DNA of 64,000 nt from Dyella japonica DSM 16301. Lineage in GTDB: Bacteria; Pseudomonadota; Gammaproteobacteria; Xanthomonadales; Rhodanobacteraceae. Shown here one piece after another: positions 16,858 through 23,828 of the stretch. How positions within the stretch are numbered: the first letter of the stretch is position 1; each line of letters begins with the position of its first letter. The stretch covers positions 186,418 to 250,417 of the forward strand of contig NZ_JPLA01000013.1 in the NCBI RefSeq assembly GCF_001010355.1, written 5' to 3'. The notes beneath the pieces were generated by a model. The model ran no database searches, was not told where the DNA came from, and worked only from the letters and a program-made list of their open reading frames with translations. The position numbers and the translations under genes were made by a program.

Positions 16858-18177
16858 CTAAAGTGCCGAAGGAAAGAAGCGCGTCAGCAGTCGATCGAGC
16901 AGGGCCAGAGCGTCCGCCAGATCCTGCTCGTCGATCACCAGCGGTGGCGCCAGCAGGATCAGGTTGCCGCGGCAGGCGAACGACACACCCTCGCTCATGG
17001 CCGAACCGACCAGCGCGTTGAGCGCGGCCGGCGTCTTCGGCCAGGGTGACAAGGGTTCATGCGTGGCGCGGTCGGCGACCAGTTCGACCACTGCAAACAG
17101 ACCGTGGCCGCCACGCACATCGCCGATCACGGCGTGACGCGACTGCATTGCCTGCAATTGGTTGAACATGCGCCGGCCCAGCGTGCGCGATCGCTCGATC
17201 AGGTTTTCCTGCTCATAGGCGCGCAATGCCGCAAGACCTGCCGCGCATGAGAGCGGGTGACCGCAATAGGTCAGCCCGGTGTAGAGCATCTGATGTTCGA
17301 GACGGGCGGCGATGTCGCTCGACAGCACCACGGCGCCCAGCGGCAGATGCGCGCCGGTCAGGCCCTTGGCCAGGGTCATCAAGTCCGGCTTGCCCTCATC
17401 GCCGTAGCGCTGCCAGGCAAACCATTCGCCGCAGCGGCCAAAGCCGCTCATGACTTCATCGGCGATCAGGGCGACATGGCGCGTGCGGGTCGCCTCGCGC
17501 AGGCCGGGCCAGTAGTTGTCGGGGGCGACGATGCCATTGGTGCCGGCGTCAGGCTCCATCAAGACCGCGGCGACTTGTTCCGTGCCGTGATAGTCGATTT
17601 CCGCCGCCACCGCTTCCACCGCGCGCTCTCCGCAGATCTGCGCGTCGTAGCTGCCGCATGCCCCTTGGTAGGCATACGGGGGCGGCACATGCATGACGCC
17701 GAACGCCGCGGGATCCACCTGGGCACGAGTGCGAGCGTCGCCAGACAATGCCATGCAGGCATAGCTGGCGCCGTGATAGGAGCGGTCGCGCGTCACGATC
17801 AAGCCGTGCGGTTTGCCGCTCGCCTGGCGCGCGAATTTCACGGCGTTTTCGTTGGCGTCCGCGCCGGCCAGGGTGAAGAACACGCGCCCGCCTTCGAAGC
17901 CGGCTTTCTCCAGAATCGCTTCAGCCAGTTCGGCGCGCGGCTGCGCGCCCCAGGCCGAGGTGACGAAACACAGTTGCTCGGCCTGCCGGCGGATCGCCTC
18001 GACGACGGCGGGATGTTGGTGGCCCAGGTTGCTGCACTCGGCCAGGCTGCTCATGTCGAGAATGCGCTGGCCATCGGCCAGCACCAGGTGCGCGCCGCTG
18101 CCGCCAACGACGGTCGGCGCCTGCCATTGGGACTGCACGCACCAGCTGTGCAGGACGCTGTCGTGTTCGCTTGCCAA
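16858..18177 (-). CDS. Class III aminotransferase (omega-amino acid:pyruvate type)
   Basis: 439 residues. The start is a TTG at 18177 with a GGGGGA motif five bases upstream; no ATG fits the family's N-terminus. The PLP lysine lies in TLAKGLTGAHLPLG, preceded by IADEVMSGFGR. The sequence resembles beta-alanine/taurine:pyruvate-type aminotransferases more than the GABA-type paralogue downstream at 12267-13616, so the two probably act on different amino groups. It is the first gene of the seven-gene minus-strand operon and is divergent from the IclR regulator, with two palindromic candidate operators in between. Confidence 0.85.
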   Translation of the reverse strand: MASEHDSVLHSWCVQSQWQAPTVVGGSGAHLVLADGQRILDMSSLAECSNLGHQHPAVVEAIRRQAEQLCFVTSAWGAQPRAELAEAILEKAGFEGGRVFFTLAGADANENAVKFARQASGKPHGLIVTRDRSYHGASYACMALSGDARTRAQVDPAAFGVMHVPPPYAYQGACGSYDAQICGERAVEAVAAEIDYHGTEQVAAVLMEPDAGTNGIVAPDNYWPGLREATRTRHVALIADEVMSGFGRCGEWFAWQRYGDEGKPDLMTLAKGLTGAHLPLGAVVLSSDIAARLEHQMLYTGLTYCGHPLSCAAGLAALRAYEQENLIERSRTLGRRMFNQLQAMQSRHAVIGDVRGGHGLFAVVELVADRATHEPLSPWPKTPAALNALVGSAMSEGVSFACRGNLILLAPPLVIDEQDLADALALLDRLLTRFFPSAL

Positions 18178-18200
18178 GCCTCTCCCCCTGGATGCAGCCT

Positions 18201-18234
18201 GTTCGATTACCGAACGTAAATTCGTATTGCGAAC
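18201..18234. promoter_or_regulatory. Tandem palindromes, candidate IclR-family operator
   Basis: Two inverted repeats of the same form lie in the 105-base divergent promoter region. The first is GTTCG-attac-CGAAC (18201-18215) and the second is TTCG-tattg-CGAA (18221-18233). Their centres are 19 bases apart, about two helical turns, so two dimers could bind the same face of the helix. The IclR regulator starts at 18283, and PcaR/PcaU-type relatives bind repeats of similar size between divergent genes. Binding is inferred, not shown. Confidence 0.6.
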
Positions 18235-18282
18235 TCATTGGAATCCTTCTACGCTCGCCCTGTCAATGGACACCTGCGACCT

Positions 18283-19101
18283 ATGGCATCAGAACCCTTC
18301 GAGGACAGTGCTGATTACGTGCAATCGCTGGCCCGCGGCCTGCAAGTGCTGCGCGCCTTCAGTCACGACATGGCCAGTCCCAGTCTTTCCCAGGTGGCCG
18401 AACGCGCCGGTCTGTCGCGCGCGGTGGCGCGCCGCCTGCTGCTGACGCTGCAGCATCTTGGCTACGTAGGGAGTCGCGGCCGCAGCTTCTTTTTGCTGCC
18501 TCGCGTGCTGGAGCTCGGTTACAGCTATCTGTCCTCGCTGGACCTGACCGAACTGGCGCAGGAGACGCTGGCCCTACTGTCCGAGCGGGTGGGCGAGTCT
18601 TGTTCTCTCGCGGTGCTCGACGGCAGCGACATCGTCTATGTGTTGCGCGTGCCAGTGCGTCGCGTGATGAGCGTGGCGCTCGGCGTCGGTGCGCGACTGC
18701 CGGCTTACGCCACCTCGCTCGGACGCGTCGTGCTGGCCGACCTGCCGGACGCCGAGTTGACCGCGTGGATGCGTACGCAGAAGTTCCAGGCGATCACGCC
18801 GCATACGTTGCACACCATGACGGCGCTCAAGGCCGAGATAAAGCGCATACGCGAGCAGGGTTATTCGATCGTGGCGCGCGAGCTGGAGCTGGGCTTGTGC
18901 TCGATCGCCGTACCCATCCATGCGGCCGATGGACGCGTGGTGGCTGCACTGAATGTGGGCATGCCCTATAGCGATGACGCTCCCGCGCGTGCAGTGAAAC
19001 TGATCCTGCCGGCCTTGCAGGACGCGCAGCGCTCGATCGAATACGCCATCCAGCGTGGCAGCTGGCAACCGCATATGGCCCTGACGAGGGCCTATGCATA
19101 G
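18283..19101 (+). CDS. IclR-family transcriptional regulator (PcaR/PcaU-like)
   Basis: 272 residues from the ATG at 18283; an upstream TTG extension lacks family similarity. The N-terminal winged helix-turn-helix (about residues 15-75, SLSQVAERAGLSRAVARRLL) is followed by the C-terminal effector-binding domain (VALGVGARLPAYATSLGRVVLA, ARELELGLCSIAVPI). PcaR/PcaU/PobR-type regulators control aromatic-acid and 3-oxoadipate genes in response to small acids. It is divergent from the aminotransferase operon and overlaps the thiolase gene by eight bases. It therefore probably controls both directions from the palindromes at 18201-18234 in response to a pathway intermediate. Confidence 0.88.
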   Translation: MASEPFEDSADYVQSLARGLQVLRAFSHDMASPSLSQVAERAGLSRAVARRLLLTLQHLGYVGSRGRSFFLLPRVLELGYSYLSSLDLTELAQETLALLSERVGESCSLAVLDGSDIVYVLRVPVRRVMSVALGVGARLPAYATSLGRVVLADLPDAELTAWMRTQKFQAITPHTLHTMTALKAEIKRIREQGYSIVARELELGLCSIAVPIHAADGRVVAALNVGMPYSDDAPARAVKLILPALQDAQRSIEYAIQRGSWQPHMALTRAYA

Positions 19102-20296
19102 CGCCTATCTGGTCGACGCCACCCGCACGCCGTTTGGACGGCACGGCGGCGCGTTGTCCAGTGTGCGTGCCGACGACCTGGCGGCTCTGCCGATCGCAGC
19201 CTTGATGGCGCGCCACACCGGCCTTGACTGGGCGGCAGTGGACGAAGTGATCCTCGGTTGCGCCAACCAGGCGGGCGAAGACAATCGCAATGTGGCGCGC
19301 ATGGCCTCGTTGTTGAGCGGGTTGCCGGTGAGCGTGCCCGCGGTCACGGTGAACCGCTTGTGCGCATCGGGTCTGGAAGCGATTGGCCAGGCTGCGCGGG
19401 CGATTGCCAGCGGCGAAGCCGAGCTGATCATCGCTGGCGGTGTGGAGAGCATGTCGCGCGCACCTTATGTGATGGCCAAGGCCCAAGATGCACTGGCCCG
19501 CGACCAGCAGCTGGAGGACACCACGCTGGGCTGGCGTCTGGTCAACCCACGCATGCGGGAGAGTTACGGCGTCGACTCCATGACGCAGACGGCGGAGAAC
19601 CTGGCGCGCGAACACGGTATTGATCGCGCCGACCAGGACGCCTATGCGTGGCGGAGCCAGCAACGCGCTGAGCAAGCGCGTCAGCAGGGCTGGCTTGCCG
19701 AAGAAATCACCGCGGTCGAGACAACATCGGGCAAGCAGGTCGTTACCGTCGATGCCGACGAGCAACCGCGACCCGGTTCGACACGCGAACAGCTGGCCAC
19801 ACTCAAGCCCTTGCTTGGTGCGGGAACCAGTATCACGGCTGGCAATGCTTCGGGTCTCAATGATGGCGCCGCGGCTGTGCTGCTCGCCTCCGAACAAGCC
19901 GTGCGCACATACGGCCTCGATCCGCTCGCACGCATCACCTGCATGGCGTCGGCCGGCGTGGAACCGCGAGTGATGGGCATCGGCCCGGTGCCTGCGATCC
20001 AAAAGCTGCTCGCCCGCAGTGGTCTTGGCTTGTCGGACTTCGATCGCATCGAGATCAATGAGGCGTTCGCGGCCCAGGTGCTGGCGTGTGCGCGTGCCTT
20101 GGGTCTGGCCGACGATGCGGTGCAGCTCAATGCGAACGGCGGCGCCATTGCGCTGGGTCATCCGCTAGGCGCCAGTGGCGCACGGTTGGCGATGAGTGCT
20201 GCGTTCGCCTTGCGTCGACATGGGCAGCGCCGGGCGCTGGTCAGCCTTTGTGTGGGTGTGGGGCAGGGTTTGGCTGTTGCCATGGAGCGAGCATGA
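19094..20296 (+). CDS. Thiolase, 3-oxoadipyl-CoA thiolase (PcaF)-like
   Basis: 400 residues, full length for degradative thiolases. The acyl-accepting nucleophile is Cys90 (VNRLCASGL). The catalytic His lies in NGGAIALGHPLGASG and the second Cys in LCVGVGQG. The overall sequence resembles PcaF/PaaJ, which cleave 3-oxoadipyl-CoA (or its dehydrosuberyl analogue) to acetyl-CoA and a shorter acyl-CoA. No ring-cleavage genes for protocatechuate are in the window, so it more likely completes a dedicated non-aromatic route together with the CoA-transferase at 13613-15258. The ATG lies inside the IclR stop region and the TGA overlaps the M20 peptidase ATG, so the three genes are translationally coupled. 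Confidence 0.86.
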   Translation: MHSAYLVDATRTPFGRHGGALSSVRADDLAALPIAALMARHTGLDWAAVDEVILGCANQAGEDNRNVARMASLLSGLPVSVPAVTVNRLCASGLEAIGQAARAIASGEAELIIAGGVESMSRAPYVMAKAQDALARDQQLEDTTLGWRLVNPRMRESYGVDSMTQTAENLAREHGIDRADQDAYAWRSQQRAEQARQQGWLAEEITAVETTSGKQVVTVDADEQPRPGSTREQLATLKPLLGAGTSITAGNASGLNDGAAAVLLASEQAVRTYGLDPLARITCMASAGVEPRVMGIGPVPAIQKLLARSGLGLSDFDRIEINEAFAAQVLACARALGLADDAVQLNANGGAIALGHPLGASGARLAMSAAFALRRHGQRRALVSLCVGVGQGLAVAMERA

Positions 20297-21687
20297 ATCG
20301 GGTTTTGATCTGCGCACTGTTGGGAGCACTCAGCCTGCCTGCGATAGGCGGACCGGCGACCGATGCCACCGTAAGCGCGCAAAACGCTTTAGGCCGCGAG
20401 CTGCTCAACGAACTGATCACCACCGACACCACCTCCGAGCACGGCAGCACCACGGTGGCGGCCGATCGCCTGGCCAAGCGCTTTATCGCCGAGGGCTTTG
20501 CGCCGGCAGATGTACAGGTGATTGGCGATGATCCCAAGCGACGCAATCTGGTGGTGCGCCTGCGCGGCCGTGGCGAGCGCGAGCCGGTCCTGCTGCTGGC
20601 CCATCTGGACGTGGTCGAGGCGCGACGCGAGGATTGGCATGTCGATCCCTTCGCGCTGACCGAGCGCGACGGCTATTTCTATGGCCGCGGCACCATGGAC
20701 ATCAAGGGTGGCGGGGCAGGGTTGGTCACTGCCTTGCTGCGGCTTCACCGCGAAGGCTTCAAGCCGAAGGGCGACTACATCCTCGCGCTCACCGCGGGCG
20801 AGGAGGATGGCGTCTCCAATGGCGTGCAATGGCTGCTGGCGCACCGGCCGGAGCTGATTCGTTCGGCCTATTCGATCAATGTCGATGGCGGCGGTCCGGA
20901 GATCCGCGGCGGCAAGCCTGCCGTGCTGTCGGTGGAGACAGCCGAGAAAGTCTTCCTTAGCTATACGCTCACCGTGCGCAATCCCGGCGGCCACAGCTCG
21001 CTGCCCACGGCCGACAACGCGATCTATCGACTGGCCAAGGCGCTGGACCGACTCTCATCGCTGCAGTTTCCGCTGCGCACCAACTCGGCCACGCGCGGGT
21101 ACTACACCGAGCTGGCGACCTTCTATACGGGCCAGACCGCGGCGGATATGCGCGCCGTGGGCAGGCAGCCCTCTGACGCCGCAGCATTGGCACGGCTGGC
21201 CGCATCCTCGCCCTATAACAACGCGCAGCTGCGCAGCACCTGCGTGCCCACCTTGTTGCAGGGCGGGCATGCGGAGAACGCGCTGCCGCAGATGGCGCGC
21301 GCCACCCTCAACTGCCGTCTGCTGCCGGACGAGGATCCGGATCAGGTCGACGTCATGCTTAAGAGTGCCGTGGCAGATACTGGCGTCGACATCAGCCGCG
21401 TCGCCGCACCTCAGCCCAGTCCACCCAGTCCGGTCGATGCAGCGTTGTTTGCGCAGATCGCAAGCGTGGCGAAATCGGTGTGGGGTACGGTGCCGGTGTC
21501 GCCGATGATGTCGGCCGGCGCTTCCGATAGCGTGTTTCTGCGTGCGGCTGGCATGCCGTCGTACGTGTTCAACGGCTTGCCCTACGATGTGGACGATGAC
21601 CGCTCGCACGGACAGGACGAACGCATTCTGGTGAATTCCTACACGCAGTCGTTAGAGTTCAACTATCGGTTGCTGAAAGACCTTTGA
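20293..21687 (+). CDS. Exported M20-family zinc metallopeptidase
   Basis: 464 residues. The ATG overlaps the thiolase stop (ATGA), and a signal peptide (MNRVLICALLGALSLPAIGG) predicts export. Zinc-ligand motifs of the M20/ArgE/carnosinase family are LLAHLDVV, GRGTMDIKGG and the catalytic pair in TAGEEDG. A dimerisation domain follows (about 220-340), including PGGHSSLPTADNAIY. M20 enzymes hydrolyse dipeptides, N-acyl amino acids or carbamoyl compounds; carnosine-type beta-Ala-Xaa dipeptides are a known substrate class. It is one of five exported hydrolases in this locus, supporting peptide-like substrate processing outside the cytoplasm. Confidence 0.87.
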   Translation: MNRVLICALLGALSLPAIGGPATDATVSAQNALGRELLNELITTDTTSEHGSTTVAADRLAKRFIAEGFAPADVQVIGDDPKRRNLVVRLRGRGEREPVLLLAHLDVVEARREDWHVDPFALTERDGYFYGRGTMDIKGGGAGLVTALLRLHREGFKPKGDYILALTAGEEDGVSNGVQWLLAHRPELIRSAYSINVDGGGPEIRGGKPAVLSVETAEKVFLSYTLTVRNPGGHSSLPTADNAIYRLAKALDRLSSLQFPLRTNSATRGYYTELATFYTGQTAADMRAVGRQPSDAAALARLAASSPYNNAQLRSTCVPTLLQGGHAENALPQMARATLNCRLLPDEDPDQVDVMLKSAVADTGVDISRVAAPQPSPPSPVDAALFAQIASVAKSVWGTVPVSPMMSAGASDSVFLRAAGMPSYVFNGLPYDVDDDRSHGQDERILVNSYTQSLEFNYRLLKDL

Positions 21688-21739
21688 GGAGCGTCTGCCG
21701 CCTTATGCCGATCGCCGTCACCCCATCGCTGCGCCGTAC

Positions 21740-23794
21740 ATGCCGCACGCCCAGGCGAGTGCGCTCGCGATGACGGCGCGCGACGCCAGCGGCACCCTGG
21801 AGCAGGCGCTGGCGCACGCCGCGCGCCTGCTGGAGAGCAACCCGGCCATGGCCGCCGAGCAGGCGACCGAAATCCTGAAAGTGGTCGAGAACCAGCCAGT
21901 GGCGATGCGTCTGCTGGCAGCGGCGCACGCGGCGCAGGGCGACATGCAGGGCGCCATCGACATCCTTCAGAAGCTGGTGCTCACGCAGCCCAGCTGGGCC
22001 TATGCCCAGCTCGACCTGGGCATTGCCCTGGGCCGTAGCGGGCAGGGACAGGAAGCCATGACTGCGCTGCGCTTGGCGACAGTACTGAAGCCCGATCTGC
22101 CGCAAGCATGGCGTGCGCTGGGCGATGTCTTGATGGCCGCCGGCGAACACGCACAAGCCGATGCCGCCTACGCCCAGCACGTGCGCTGCTCCACGCGCGA
22201 TCCGCGCCTGCTGGCGGCTGCCAATGCACTGGTCGAAAACCGCGTGCCGGATGCCGAGTCACTGCTGCGCGAACATCTGAAGCAGGCACCCACCGATGTG
22301 GCGGCGATCCGTATGCTCGCGGAAGTGGCCGCGCGCCTGGGGCGTCTCGAAGACGCCCAGCATTTGCTTTCGCGTTGCCTCGAACTGGCGCCCAGTTTTC
22401 ATGCGGCACGCCAGAACTATGCGCTGGTGTTGCACCGGGGCAATCAGCCGGAGCGCGCGCTGGCGGAAGTCGAGCAGCTGCTCGCGGTGGAACCCAACAA
22501 CCTTGGCCATCTCAACCTCAAGGCTGCCGTGCTCTGCCGCATCGGCGACTACGAGCCGGCCATCGGCATCTATGACGAGCTGGTGACGCGCGATCCGCGC
22601 CATCCCAGCGTGTGGATGAGCTACGGCCATGCACTGAAGACGGCTGGCCATACCGCGCGCGCCATCGACGCCTATCGTCGCGGCGTGGCGCTGCAACCTT
22701 CGTTCGGCGAAATCTGGTGGAGCCTGGCCAACCTCAAGACCTTCCGCTTCAGCGCCGACGACCTGGCCGTGATGCGCCGGCAATTGGCCCGCGCCGACCT
22801 GGGTGAGGATGATCGGCTGCACCTGGAATTCGCCATCGGCAAGGCGATGGAGGATGACGGCGAGTACGAGGCGTCGTTCAGCCATTACGCCCAAGGCAAC
22901 GCGATACGCCACGCGCAGCTCAACTACAGCGCCGATGAAACCACCGCACGCGTTCAACACATCCGCGAGCGCTACACCAGCGAGTTCTTCGCCGCGCGTG
23001 CCGGTTGTGGCCATGCGTCCGGCGATCCGATCTTCATCGTGGGCCTTCCGCGCGCCGGTTCCACCCTGATCGAGCAGATCCTGTCCAGCCACAGCATGGT
23101 CGAAGGCACCATGGAGCTGCCGGAGGTCACCTCGATCACCCGCAGTCTGCGCGAACAGGCTCATGCAAGCAGTGAGATGCCGTACCACGAGGCGCTGGCG
23201 ACGCTCGACGCGAATGCGCTGCACGAACTGGGCGAGCGCTATCTCGAACACACACGCATCCAGCGCAAGACCTCGGCACCGTTGTTCATCGACAAGATGC
23301 CGAACAATTTCATGCATATCGGCCTGATCCACCTGATGCTGCCGAACGCGAAGATCATCGACGCGCGCCGGCATCCCCTGGCCTGCTGTTTCTCCGGCTT
23401 CAAACAGCATTTCGCACGCGGGCAGAGCTTCAGCTACAGCCTGCTGGATCTGGGCCGCTACTACCGCGACTACGTGGCGCTGATGGCGCATTTCGACCGG
23501 GTGCTGCCCGGTCGCATTCATCGCGTGATCTATGAACACATGGTCGACGACACCGAAGGGGAGGTTCGGCGTCTGCTCGACCATTGTGGCCTGCCGTTCG
23601 AGGAATCGTGTCTGCGCTTCTTCCAGAACGAGCGGCCGGTGCGTACGGCCAGTTCGGAACAGGTGCGTCGGCCGATCTACCGCGAAGGCGTGGATCACTG
23701 GCGCCACTACGCCGGATGGCTGGAGCCGTTGGAGCAGGGGTTGGGTCCGGTACTCGGTTGTTATCCCGAGCCGCCGGCATGGGGAGTCCTATAG
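21740..23794 (+). CDS. TPR-repeat sulfotransferase family protein
   Basis: 684 residues. The N-terminal 400 residues are helical tetratricopeptide-type repeats (patterns such as AAHAAQGDMQGAIDILQKL). The C-terminal part is a PAPS-dependent sulfotransferase-like domain, with the phosphosulfate-binding loop IFIVGLPRAGSTLIEQILSS near residue 430 and the 3'-phosphate site around DARRHPLACCFSGF. The ATG at 21740 is poorly supported by a ribosome site; an internal ATG at 21770 is possible. There is no signal peptide. Such proteins are often encoded beside TonB receptors, as here, but the acceptor is unknown. It could modify the receptor, the substrate or a peptide side chain. Confidence 0.82.
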   Translation: MPHAQASALAMTARDASGTLEQALAHAARLLESNPAMAAEQATEILKVVENQPVAMRLLAAAHAAQGDMQGAIDILQKLVLTQPSWAYAQLDLGIALGRSGQGQEAMTALRLATVLKPDLPQAWRALGDVLMAAGEHAQADAAYAQHVRCSTRDPRLLAAANALVENRVPDAESLLREHLKQAPTDVAAIRMLAEVAARLGRLEDAQHLLSRCLELAPSFHAARQNYALVLHRGNQPERALAEVEQLLAVEPNNLGHLNLKAAVLCRIGDYEPAIGIYDELVTRDPRHPSVWMSYGHALKTAGHTARAIDAYRRGVALQPSFGEIWWSLANLKTFRFSADDLAVMRRQLARADLGEDDRLHLEFAIGKAMEDDGEYEASFSHYAQGNAIRHAQLNYSADETTARVQHIRERYTSEFFAARAGCGHASGDPIFIVGLPRAGSTLIEQILSSHSMVEGTMELPEVTSITRSLREQAHASSEMPYHEALATLDANALHELGERYLEHTRIQRKTSAPLFIDKMPNNFMHIGLIHLMLPNAKIIDARRHPLACCFSGFKQHFARGQSFSYSLLDLGRYYRDYVALMAHFDRVLPGRIHRVIYEHMVDDTEGEVRRLLDHCGLPFEESCLRFFQNERPVRTASSEQVRRPIYREGVDHWRHYAGWLEPLEQGLGPVLGCYPEPPAWGVL

Positions 23795-23828
23795 ATAGAT
23801 CGTCGTCACTACCGGGGAGGGGAAGTCG

